Assembly (NCBI RefSeq): GCF_000003605.2
Contig: NW_003123423.1
Coordinates: forward strand, 104,574-117,036
Reading direction: 5' to 3'
Source of the DNA: Saccoglossus kowalevskii
Taxonomy: Eukaryota; Hemichordata; Enteropneusta; Harrimaniidae
Length of the DNA stretch: 12,463 nucleotides
The notes beneath the pieces are model-generated. The model saw only the letters and a program-made list of their open reading frames with translations, was not told the DNA's origin and did no database searches. Below, piece after piece: positions 1-8,833 of the stretch (position 1 is its first letter; each line of letters starts with the position of its first letter). The position numbers and the translations under genes are program-made.

Positions 1-871
1 CTTCTTGAATGAAATCGAACATATCAGATTACCAAATATATGTATCGCTGTCCATGTACTGCTAACAATTACTAATATATGCTAAAGGCCGGAAATGTTT
101 CAAAACAAATAATAATAAAAGTGGTAGTAATTCTAAGTAGAACGACATATTCAAAATTCACTGGAATCTTTTCCGGGGAACTTATTTTCTGTTTGTTTGA
201 ATTATTCGAGTATTTTTGTATCAATAATGTCAAGCATATTATGAACATTTTTGAATTCAAACCTCCAATCCAAAATGTACAAATTAACTGCAACTTGAGT
301 TAGGTAATAGGTGAGAAAAAATAATATAGTGCTAAACAAATTTTTTCCGACCTGTTTGGGCATTTTTATGAAACAAACTCAGACTATTTGCCATTTGCTT
401 GAATGATTGTGGTGTAAGGTACGTTTGTGCTCTTGGACTTGTAAATTACCTTTAATCATATAAATTAAGATATCGTGTAATTAAATTATTTAATATAACA
501 GAACATTACAGCATTCATGTAGCGTGTTCATAACGTAATCCATGTCTTATTATAAACAAGAACATTCGGTTTGAACACTTCCCATAACGCCAAACTTCTA
601 AACTGTTGTGTGAGGCGAACTGATTCGTGGGCATCATCAATTAAAATCGTCTTCATGCATGCATTGTATTAGTCGCAGCAGAAGTTGCCTATTATAACAA
701 ATGTTTTATAATGTTTTTATAAAGAGTGCATCACAATTTCTACATCACAAAAAGCTCAAGATAGACCAGAAGACGAGCAAATGCTGCAATGGTTTGAAAT
801 GTTATTGAATGGCATGAATCAGAATTATACACACTTGCAGCATTGCATACTATGATGGTCTTTTTCTGTCT
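1..871. other. Non-coding AT-rich stretch, no gene seen
   Basis: I see no gene here. The short open frames at 79-303 (+) and 72-293 (-) overlap each other, are rich in Ile, Asn, Lys and Phe as AT-rich random frames are, and match nothing I recognise. The last 130 bases or so could be the decayed upstream part of the element relic that becomes recognisable at about 872, but I cannot align them to the family. Confidence 0.5.
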
Positions 872-1665
872 GGTGAATCTGAGGTTTCTATGACAAAAGA
901 CTGAAACAGAGTAAAAGCCTTGAAAACTTGCTTGCAGACTAGTGGGAGATACCCTTTCACCTGGATGCCAGGTAATATAACAACTTTTGATGGAATGGGA
1001 ATCTTCCACGGTATAAGAATTATAGCTGGATCATCGCTAATATATCACTGCCAAGACTATTTGGAAGCTAATCATGAGATCCTGACACAATGATAGTAGC
1101 ATGTGCTCTTCAATTTGCAAGTCAAGGCACCAAATTATCCATAGTACCAGATGACATAGACGTACTTGTACTTTTGAGGTTGGCAAGTCAGTTAAATCAC
1201 ATTCACTTCTTATTCATGCCTGCAGTGTCTGTAATACGTCTGCAATGTTTGGGCAGCAAACACCTAGCTTCTCAGGACACTATAAGAAACAGAGTAACTG
1301 CAGATATCATGCGTGATCAAGACATGACAGCAGAACAGGCTAACGAAGCTGGTATACATTTCTTCATTATTATCTATGATAGGAAGAATGTACACGCAAC
1401 GAGGTGGTATCATAAGCTGAATGTCATTTGATCCACAGAAACTTCCCTAAAGCTGGAAGATGCACGACTAACACCTATTCTGACAGATTTGGATGCAGCA
1501 TCCAAATGTCCACTGCAAGTTACAAACCAGAAATCTTTGTGAAAATAATATATACTCCTGTTGCAAAATGTGTGTCAGTTTGTGATGATTATCCTGGGGA
1601 AAAAATGCAACAATACTGATGTAGATGTAGAAGACGACAATGTTGGCACGAATGAGATACATATG
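872..1665 (+). pseudogene. Decayed mobile-element protein, C-terminal half (PIN/FEN-like segment plus CXC-type Cys tail)
   Basis: This is a broken copy of a large invertebrate repeat-encoded protein often labelled 'tesmin/TSO1-like CXC domain-containing'. Conserved blocks appear in family order. Frame 2 (872-1090) has ESEVSMTKD, a TGA at 902, a segment ending RYPF (the usual NPF position), then TFDGMGIF (the usual IDGM block). Frame 1 (from 1078) has DPDTMIVACALQFASQG and KLSIVPDDIDVLVLL, matching the family's DADT and DDTDVLVLL blocks; this Asp-rich pattern resembles PIN/FEN nucleases. Next come IIIYDRKN and TRWYHKLNVI, with a TGA at 1429, then KLEDARLTPILTDLDAAS, matching the block just before the Cys-rich tail, and a TGA at 1540. 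The tail survives as KCVSVCDDYPGE in frame 0 (about 1566-1601) and KCNNTDVDVEDD in frame 1 (from 1603). Most of the CXC repeats and the LPPT and WGW blocks are lost. At least three in-frame stops and several frame changes rule out a functional product. Block matching is from memory of the family, not from a search. Confidence 0.72.
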
Positions 1666-3234
1666 AGATACAAAGTTTGCTTTGGTAAGTATCTTATAGT
1701 CCGCACACACTAACGGGACACCAATTTACAATAGTTTATTACCATTCGTCTGGGGGGGGAGGGTGATATTCCCTTTCTAAAATGATAAAGGAAGCATATA
1801 ATCTTCGACCGACAAGCGTTTCACTGCATCTAGTTTTTTGTCTATTCAAGTATCGTTTATGCTGCCAAGGAGGTGGGTAACGTTTTAGAAATCACTAAGG
1901 AATCTTTTGAGTAAACCTTTGTGGTGTTTATACTTATTTCAGAAGCTTTATCGATTAAGTTATTTTTGTGTTGTCAGTCATGAAGTTGAGTTGACGCTCA
2001 TTAAAATTCTCCATTTTTGTTCCATGCGATTATACATTGTCACATTCCATACACAATAAGTGATTTATTTACATTAGCCTGACATTTTTTAGGCTGCATG
2101 TACGGCAGATGTGTGTAGTCTCATCACTATACGCTGTAATATCATTGATAATCTATTTGTATATCTAAGCAGTAGTACTTATTACAATATAAATTAATAC
2201 ACAAGTTCATGTTAGTATTTTCTGAACACGTGCTCTTGTATTTCAAAGTTCTGACTATGTTACAATCATGATATTGAAGAAAGAAATTGAAGGTAACATC
2301 AATATGTTGTGTTGGTTACTGGGGCAGTTCCACAGTTATTGTCAGTATAACAGTATAAGTAGATTCGTCAGCAAATATCTGGTAGAAAACGTTCACACAA
2401 AAACATGTACAAATTTCAAAGCCGGAGTATATCCACGATTTGAAAGCTTATTTTCATAATGGAAAGCACCGGGTAACCGAAAACGGCAGGCCAAACACAT
2501 TCAACTTAGTCAAGGGGCTTAAGATCATTTTCGATAATATTATAACCCGAATTTAGTATGTATCACGATCACATTTTAAGATAGGAACCTTTCTTAAATT
2601 ATATCAGAATACAAGATGGCCACTACTGATAGATAAATCTCCTATATCACAACTGAGTTTTTTGAGTGATAATATTATTATAAGTAAAATATCCGTACGC
2701 CCTTGTTTGTGCAGTATACAACAATTGTTTTGCAAGCAAACATATCAGTGTATTGTTTGACGATATAATTATAAACTCGTGCACATGCGTCAATTTACAT
2801 ACACGAACATGTGCGTTTTTAACCTTTCATCAACAGACTACAGCCAATATAACAAATCGTCTAGATCACAAGTCACATTCAAGAACACAAAATAAACGAC
2901 TAAAAACAGTTGACATAATAACGAAACAAAAATACACATTAAACGCAATAGTATTAGCTTGGAATAACTGTCCTATGCGAGAAATAAATAGAGTCATCGA
3001 TGTGCCACTGAATACACCTGAATCACGTGGAGATATCAGTGGTGCATATATACATTTCCTGACAAATGTCAAGCAGTTTCGAGTCATAAATCGTCTTTCA
3101 GTTGAACTCTATTTTGGAAATACTGCAACTATTTTGAATTTCGTGACTCACAAAGCTAGTAAAGCAAGTAAAACAAAAAAGAAAGCACGCAACATTCAGT
3201 CTGAAACTAGTAAGTACACGGCCCTGAACATCCA
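1666..3234. other. Non-coding stretch between two element relics
   Basis: No gene is supported. A run of eight G lies at about 1752-1759. The short frame at 2268-2459 and most of the longer frame that opens at 2753 show no recognisable domain. Only the last dozen or so residues of that longer frame belong to the relic that begins near 3235. The Lys- and Ser-rich residues just before it (about 3148-3220) could be a decayed linker of the same element. The element's promoter or terminal repeats could lie here, but I could not pair any ends. Confidence 0.5.
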
Positions 3235-3994
3235 AAGGTGCATCTTTTGTAAGTAAGGAGAAGAGTTGGTGATATCCATGAATTTTCTACATTTGATGCT
3301 GACAACTATTTACGGGACATGGTAACTGAGCTGCAGGACATCATCTGATTTGGTTGATAAAATTGTGAAATTGCTACTGAGCCTTAATTTAGGAAGTTGA
3401 CTCATAAGCCACCAAAAAAAAATGTTTATGGAATTTGTGGAGCTGACCAGCTACATTGAGAAATGTGTAGATACTTTCTTGTTCAAACTATCTGAGCTAC
3501 ATACTTTTTATGTAATTGGTCTGCAAGATCTCAGCATCAACACTATTGTCAACAACTCATTGTTAAAAATATTTCCTGAGGTACAAGAACAACATGATGG
3601 CAGAAATACTATAATTGTTTTCAAAGAAAGGACGAAACACATGTTGGGCGATGTTCTGAAGAAACGACAATTCTCAGAAGACGCTAACATGCTGGCCAAA
3701 ATTGCATCGATTACCAGAAAAGATGTAGTTAACCAACCTAGTCCACTTGATTCTTTTCACAAAAAACTTAAAATATCGATTCCCAAACCTTTCTCACTTT
3801 TGGCCAGTCTATTCTCTACAACACAAAAAACAAACCATCTGAATGTGCTGTGTAAACCTGACACACTACTGGGTGTGAACCACCTCTTCCAAACTATAGT
3901 GGCATCAACAATCGTACACTAACTAGAAGTAAAATGCTCACCCAGAAACTATATCAAATGGGCGTCAGCATATCATATGACAGAGTTTATTTAT
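3235..3994 (+). pseudogene. Decayed mobile-element protein, N-terminal half
   Basis: Same protein family as the relic at 872-1665, but the N-terminal half. It opens with RCIFCK, a CxxC pair at the family's usual zinc-binding start, ending at a TAA (3254-3256). It then shifts to frame 1 as VGDIHEFSTFDADNYLRDMV and hits stops from about 3346. It resumes in frame 2 (3422-3922) as a 166-residue open stretch carrying FVELTSYIE, LLKIFPEVQEQHDGRNTIIVF, FSEDANMLAKIASITRKDVV and a decayed SSL-type block. After the TAA at 3920 it shifts to frame 1 again for KMLTQKLYQMGVSISYDRV (about 3931-3990), a highly characteristic family block. The next family segment (VCP...DNIDHN...FHGT) is not visible. The frame at 3422-3922 is the best-preserved piece and is easily mistaken for a real gene or exon. 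Family assignment is from recalled conserved blocks; the decay is read directly. Confidence 0.7.
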
Positions 3995-5524
3995 TTATTT
4001 ACTCATAGGCATGCCCTACAAGTCACAGTATTGACTCTAAACAAACTGCAACAGGAGGCATTCATTGTAATTGATGGTCATCGTGATGAAGTATCAATGA
4101 CTGCTTGGAGGAATGATATTCGTACATATGTTTTGGGATTTGATCATTTGATATGAAACAGTCATTGTCCAATGCTTGGCCCCTAGTACTGAAGCAAACA
4201 CGTTTGGTGATAATTGGGACAAGATACTCAATCCCTACATTCAAAGGCAATTGCAAAATTTCAAGCGAGTATGGGACCAGACAACTTGTAAGAATCCATG
4301 TACTGAATAATACTGATTGACATGAAGATTTTCTGACTTCCAAAGTGTCGCACATGGACTGTCCTCTGGACAAATCTATCTACATTACATGAGGTAAGCT
4401 ATCCGTATTACTATAATGACACCAGCGTTCAAATATGCGCCCGCTGTAGGCCCACTCTTTCAACAACCACTCCCATACACCGCGCTGGGCCATAGCTTGT
4501 TTGAATTGATCACATCCCCACTTGGGTGAAAAAAAACGGCAGAGAATGTTCGCAATAGGAGTAGGATGTTCTCATTATATGTCTGCAATAGGGGGTGTTT
4601 TTTCTTCAATATGTCTGCTCTACCGGGTACTAAATTTACAGTGCGTCCGCAATATGGGATATGGTTTGGCAATGTGCTGCCAGCCCTAGGGGCCTATTAT
4701 TTTTTTTTTAGCAAGAACGCACATGGTGTAAGGTTTAATATAAAGTGACCCCCCGTGTTTTTTCAACACAAAAACGAAGATTCGAGCCGCCTTTTGTCAG
4801 TGGTCAACTTAGTATTGCTCAAAAAGATCGCTTGGCTGTCAAGTTCTGTTATTTCTTCTTGATTTGTAGAAATCCGTTGCGTTATGCACTCATTTAAATA
4901 TATGAATAATTCATTACTACAACATGTTTGTCGATTTTACGGCAAATAAAACAAAATATTCTGGTTTAATTACTATTTGTGTGGTTAAAACGGTTGTAAA
5001 TTTTTGATCGATGTTTCCGGTGTCCGGAAATCTATACATAGTTTTCATGTCATGACATTGAACGCTCTGAAAATCTCAATGACTGTAAATAAATACTACT
5101 TATTTACTGCAGTGTGATTGCGCCAAATTTTGCCTCCCGTTTTAAGCTGTTTCTGAGCGTGCAAACTGTCCAAATTAGTATTCATATAACACGATTTTTT
5201 ACAAATAGGTGTTGCGTGACCAACAAGTCAGGTCACTTTAAAGATGGCGATGTAAACACGATTGTTAAATACGCTCGTGCTATCATCGCAGAAATTCCAT
5301 TTTTTTTCTTAAATATTGGCGATTAATTAAGTGCAGTTTAGTTAGTTTAATGGTGTAGTTTAGTGTCAAAACGTACGACAGGGATGAAAGGTCTGGTTTT
5401 TAGTTTTTCGACGACAATTATTATAGGAGGACGATGCCGCACTCGTTAATAAAAATGTCTAAAACGCCGACCCAAAATGGATACAATAGAACAATTTGTC
5501 ATAGCTCTTCGTCAGCCCAAGCCC
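3995..5524. other. Non-coding stretch, possible further relic fragments at its start
   Basis: Immediately after the relic there is a TTTA repeat run (about 3986-4002). Around 4080-4160 a frame reads HRDEVSMTAWRNDI, which weakly resembles the EVSMT block of the upstream relic (ESEVSMTKD near 878-901). This hints that the downstream relic may extend further, but it is too short to be sure. From about 4400 on I see only AT-rich sequence with short open frames, a T-run near 4699-4708, and no recognisable coding, RNA or repeat feature. Confidence 0.4.
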
Positions 5525-5568
5525 CAAAACGTGCAGGAAAGTGCTGAAGGGTTCTCGATGATTTAAAT
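5525..5568 (+). repeat. Short duplicated segment, copy 1
   Basis: It contains CAAAACGTGCAG, then GAAGGGTTCTCGA, then ATTTAAAT. The same three blocks recur at 5800-5832 in the same order and strand, except that the second copy lacks about 9 bases after CAG and differs by one or two bases before ATTTAAAT. The two copies lie on either side of the 5575-5775 repeat, so they may be termini of one element or remnants of a tandem array. Confidence 0.65.
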
Positions 5569-5574
5569 TTTAAT

Positions 5575-5775
5575 AAGGGGCACACTACTAAGCGTGAATA
5601 ATTAACTGTTGCAAATCAATGTTACGTGACGTTGGGCCGCTGAAACAGGTTGCATCATCTAAGTACATGTCAGAAATACCTCTAGTCGTGTTTTAATGAA
5701 ATGAATACTGTTTTAGTATTGTTTATTGTTGTTAAGAGCGTATTCCGGAACTAGCGCAGCATATGGCGGTAAATG
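5575..5775 (+). repeat. Dispersed repeat B, copy 1
   Basis: It matches 8565-8833 on the same strand. Shared blocks include GAATAATTAACTG, CAATCAATGT.ACGTGACG, AAACAGGTT, TCGTGTTTTAATGAAATGAA, TAGTATTGTTTATTGTT, and AGAGCGTATTCCGGAACTAG followed by CGCAGCATATG. This copy is shorter because it lacks roughly 50 bases after CATCTAA and about 15 bases before AGAGCG that copy 2 has. No coding potential is seen in either copy. The family is unknown to me; a non-autonomous mobile element fragment is the simplest explanation. Confidence 0.8.
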
Positions 5776-5799
5776 CGTTGGCGATGGAAAAAAAAAACA

Positions 5800-5832
5800 C
5801 AAAACGTGCAGAAGGGTTCTCGACTATTTAAA
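5800..5832 (+). repeat. Short duplicated segment, copy 2
   Basis: It repeats the blocks CAAAACGTGCAG, GAAGGGTTCTCGA and ATTTAAAT of 5525-5568, in the same orientation and about 275 bases further on. It follows a run of ten A (5788-5797) immediately downstream of repeat B copy 1. Confidence 0.65.
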
Positions 5833-6306
5833 TAATATCTCTGTAGAAAACGCCAGTGAAGCTGTTCAAACAATGCACTAGTCGTGAATCGGATGTTACT
5901 TCCAACACGACGTAATTCGGCAATTAGACAAAATACCCTCTGTTGAAAGAAGGGCGCGCTCACGTGCAATTCCTCCTAAGGTCTGCCAAATATAGTATAT
6001 ATCGGTAAATGGATCGCATTTATATTATTATCACGTGTACGGTAGCTGACTGTGCAGTCATTTGAGCAACTCAAATTCTTTGATAACATCTTTACTGATT
6101 TGCTCATTTTGTTCTTCGTACTTTTCTAAATAGTAAGCACATTCATTGTACCCGCAATTGGGCGTCCTCTCCCAAAATCATGAGCAAAAATAATTCTTCT
6201 GTATTAGTTAAGTGCTACATTCGTAGCCGGGATTTGATTTTCATGTAAATAAATGTACACGCAGTGCATACGTCTCTATGGGCCCTACATGGCGTGAGGA
6301 GAAGAC
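5833..6306. other. Non-coding stretch, nothing recognised
   Basis: AT-rich sequence with stops in all frames. I see no gene, RNA or repeat match to the rest of the window apart from a vague resemblance of TATCACGTGTACGGTAGC (near 6028-6047) to TGTCACGTATCGGTAGC (near 9240-9258), which is too short to call. Confidence 0.5.
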
Positions 6307-6454
6307 TGTAATATTTCAAGGGCGGTATTCGTCGTGCCGCGTCGTGTTCGATATGGGACTCATAGCGACGTATACAACGCGTGTAAAATACATTGTTTAT
6401 TTACATGAAATTCGAACACGCGATGCGCGACGACCACCGCGCTTTAATATTTCA
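6307..6454. repeat. Imperfect inverted repeat (foldback), GC-richer than surroundings
   Basis: The left arm (6307-6352) and the reverse complement of the right arm (6410-6454) align over about 45 bases with roughly three-quarters identity by eye. Shared blocks are TG.AATATT, GCGGT, TCGTCG and CGTGTTCGA, in that order. The spacer is about 57 bases. The arms are visibly richer in CG dinucleotides than the flanks. It could be a small foldback or MITE-like element, or a palindrome that forms a hairpin. I found no flanking target duplication and no second copy in the window. Confidence 0.55.
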
Positions 6455-7032
6455 TGGAGACTAACATATGATCTTTGATATTGAAAATTATTTTTCTATT
6501 GTTATGCGCACCAATGGATGTATTATTGTTTAATAGCTTTTATTCCATTAAGAAAACTTCAGTTATAATCCAAGTTAACCTCTCTGACTCAAAAATAATA
6601 CACATATATCATTTAGACGCGGGAATCGATAAAATAAATTGTTTCCTTTCTCGTGGGCTAATATGTTTCCATAGTTACAAATGTGCACTGCATGCAGACA
6701 TGATATAATCTGAGTTATCAACCACGTGTGTACAGGTGAAATATTTATTATAACCGAATGTCATTTATATATGTTTTCCACAAAAAATGAGATTGTGTAC
6801 AACATTCGGTTGTTACAACCAGATTCAACAGCTGTGCACTGGATTTCCATTTAATGGGGCAGTTTATTTTAAATTTACGAGTATTGCAGACATTTCGTCT
6901 TAAACAGCTGGCGCTAGTTTCACAATGAAAACTACCGTTCAAAAAACTGGTATTTTGTTGAGCGTACGTAATTACTGCACGGGGAAAAGAGGCATACACG
7001 CATAGACGATTGACCCTGCACAAGTGTTCGGT
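6455..7032 (+). other. Upstream region and probable 5' UTR of the O-fucosyltransferase-like gene
   Basis: No gene is supported in this stretch. It must contain at least part of the 5' UTR and possibly the promoter of the gene whose start codon is at 7033, unless an upstream non-coding exon exists. An in-frame TAG at 7003-7005 closes the reading frame upstream of that ATG. I cannot place a transcription start: TATA-like AT runs (for example TTATATAT near 6765) are expected by chance in such AT-rich DNA. A 170-codon open frame on the minus strand (6748-7260) overlaps exon 1 antisense and shows no recognisable domain, so I treat it as a shadow. Confidence 0.4.
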
Positions 7033-7329
7033 ATGAGAGTAATTGTTCACTTGTTCATATGGATGTGTATTGCCATTGCTGGCTGGGAGGTGTATGTGAC
7101 AAGGGATTCCTTGCAAACAATTATAGAAACAATGAAACCAATAGCGAGGCAAACAGCTGAAATGATTCACGGCGTTGCGCCGAGTACAGGAATTCATAGC
7201 AACGAACAGGATAGAATTACTGATGGGACTGAGAACTTCATTGCTACTATCGGAAAACAATGGATTGTAGATGAAAAATTAAACAGGACACTGAATAAAA
7301 CTAGCAATGAAAGTACTGAATCTTCTAAA
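7033..7329 (+). CDS. Exon 1 of an O-fucosyltransferase-like type II membrane protein (signal anchor and stem)
   Basis: This exon encodes the first 99 residues. The ATG at 7033 is the first in frame after a TAG at 7003 and has G at -3, a favourable animal start context. Residues 3-22 (VIVHLFIWMCIAIAGWEVYV) form one hydrophobic segment after a one-Arg N-terminus, as in the signal anchors of type II Golgi glycosyltransferases. Residues 23-99 are hydrophilic stem. Three N-glycosylation sequons cluster near the end (N84-R-T, N88-K-T, N92-E-S), which suits a lumenal location. The exon ends AAA|GTAAGT, a near-consensus donor at 7330, exactly on a codon boundary (phase 0). This matches the acceptor phase of the catalytic exon at 10416. 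The exon has no domain of its own, so its assignment rests on topology, shared strand and matching intron phase. Transcript evidence could reveal an intervening exon. Confidence 0.66.
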
Positions 7330-7510
7330 GTAAGTTTAATTTTGATATGACCATGTTATAATAGGGTTGAGAGATTTTTTTGTAGTTGGGGGCTGTGTTT
7401 TTGTTTATTTGTCTTTGTTTGTCAATCGTCCAGGCGGTGAATTCTTTGTCTACGAAAACTGTGTAGACAGAATACACTGTAAATCTTGGGAGCACTTTCG
7501 TGCTTTATAT

Positions 7511-7660
7511 GTTGCGTTCACACGACAGCAATTTATCGGTACCCTAAGGCTCGAAACAACAAAAATTGTCATTTAAACGCGTCGCGTTCGGCTCCAGCCA
7601 GGTCCAGCCAAGTTCGGCTCCAATTATCCCCGACATGGCTCCGACCGTGTAAACGCAATC
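7511..7660. repeat. Candidate small MITE-like element with terminal inverted repeats
   Basis: TTGCGTTCACACG at 7512-7524 pairs with CGTGTAAACGCAA at 7647-7659: the reverse complement of the latter, TTGCGTTTACACG, differs at one of 13 positions. The interior has repeated GGCTCC, CCAGCC and GTTCGGCTCC words that make it GC-richer than its surroundings. Size (150 bp), inverted ends and intronic position suit a non-autonomous DNA element. No target-site duplication was identified, and a second possible boundary exists near AAACGCGTCGCGTT (about 7575-7588), so the exact limits are uncertain. Confidence 0.45.
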
Positions 7661-7956
7661 GTGGCCGAAATCACGCCGTCTTCTTCAAGTAACCTCTCAT
7701 TTAAAATCTGGCGGTGACAACATCGTTTGTAATTGGTTCTGGTTTGACGAAGGGGCACGCGCCCTATTATCTAATTGACAGAGTAAAGAAATACTGCGAT
7801 AGATTGATAGCTCAACGAGAAACAGAAAAATAGTGTGCGAAATTGTGCGACAAACTGAAAACATTAAAGGACGACTGAACATATTCAAAGAAAATTGAAG
7901 AAACGTTCAAAGACACCGAAGATAAAGATCGTAGAAGCGGCCATGGTATGGTGATT

Positions 7957-8494
7957 TTTCTACTTAAGATTTTGACTGATGGGGAGGATCAACGCTTTGC
8001 ATCACCCTGAAATATATTGACCGAATTCATGCACTACCGTAGTCTAATCTGGTATCCGATGTTTAGTATAACATTTTTAAACCCACTGAGACAGTTGGGA
8101 AGTTAGATTTTGATGCCCCACCTTGTTAACTCTGGTTGCTGGTTAAATAAAATTCACTCGGTGACCACTCCGCGATGGTTGCTGTAATTGTTCTAACATA
8201 TTTGCACTACGATTTGACACTCGCCAGGGAATTCAGGTACCGACAATTTCCAAACTCACACTAGTCAGTCCTGGGTTTGCAGTTATTATACCACCTGATT
8301 AATTTATAGAATTTATATTTATTATGTGATATTTTACAAATATACAAGTGAAGTTTATCAAATGCCGCATGATTGTTACCTACTTTGTTGTGGTGTGTGA
8401 ATTACAATGTTTTCATCACCCTCACCCCTTACTAATAGTTTATAGCATGGCGAAAGCCGTGTTTAGCACTATATTTGTGCTAAATTATCCGTGT
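7957..8494 (+). repeat. Dispersed repeat A, copy 1 (intron 1)
   Basis: About 540 bp that match 11460-11998 in the same orientation at roughly 90 percent identity by eye, with mostly substitutions and two indels of about 10 bases. The homology begins at TTTCTACTTAAGATTTTGAC and ends after AAATTATCC.TGT. Neither copy has a conserved reading frame; this one has stops where copy 2 stays open. A hairpin sits near the 3' end (8462-8484). The family is unknown to me, and the absence of coding and of an obvious A-tail points to a non-autonomous element. Confidence 0.85.
8462..8484. repeat. Perfect hairpin near the 3' end of repeat A copy 1
   Basis: TTTAGCAC, a 7-base loop TATATTT, then GTGCTAAA: a perfect 8-bp stem about 10 bases before the homology ends. 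In copy 2 (11966-11988) one stem base has changed (GTACTAAA), leaving one mismatch. A subterminal 3' hairpin is a Helitron trait, but the expected CTRR terminus does not follow, so this remains a structural note. Confidence 0.6.
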
Positions 8495-8564
8495 AGGTTT
8501 TATGGCAATAACTAGTGTACGAGTTGAGATTTTGTCGGACGAACGTCAAAATCACTGACCGGAA

Positions 8565-8833
8565 AAGGGGACACACCAAGCTTGAATAATTAACTGCTGT
8601 CAATCAATGTCACGTGACGTTGGGTCACTAAAACAGGTTACGTCATCTAATCTCAAAACAAAATACCAATGATTCACATAGCGGACTCAACAAAGACAAT
8701 GAAAATCGTGTTCTTAAATTTGAAAAGTCGTGTTTTAATGAAATGAATACTGTTTTTAGTATTGTTTATTGTTATTTTTACTTGGTGATAAAGAGCGTAT
8801 TCCGGAACTAGCGCAGCATATGACGGTAAATGG
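8565..8833 (+). repeat. Dispersed repeat B, copy 2 (intron 1)
   Basis: It matches 5575-5775 on the same strand and is longer by two internal stretches. It contains the perfect palindrome GTCACGTGAC (8609-8618), an E-box core; in copy 1 the equivalent site is GTTACGTGAC. It lies about 70 bases downstream of repeat A copy 1. That arrangement is not repeated after repeat A copy 2, so A and B appear to be separate elements. Confidence 0.8.

Noticed and set aside
740-1009. 89-codon minus-strand open frame
   Set aside because: The plus strand of the same region carries ordered blocks of the element relic, so this is a shadow.
2753-3256. 167-codon open frame as a separate gene
   Set aside because: It has no domain over most of its length. 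Only its last residues (RCIFCK) align with the element family, which continues in another frame.
6278-6478. 66-codon open frame with Arg-rich composition
   Set aside because: It coincides with the CG-rich inverted repeat, whose two arms explain the composition. No domain was seen.
6764-6772. TATA box of the O-fucosyltransferase-like gene
   Set aside because: Similar AT runs occur throughout the window, and no initiator or spacing evidence supports this one.
6748-7260. 170-codon open frame on the minus strand
   Set aside because: It is antisense to exon 1, has no recognisable domain, and exon 1 on the plus strand has signal-anchor topology and a consensus donor. Treated as a shadow.
8462-8494. 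Definite Helitron 3' end
   Set aside because: The hairpin is present, but no CTRR terminus follows and the 5' end of repeat A does not show a clear TC start.
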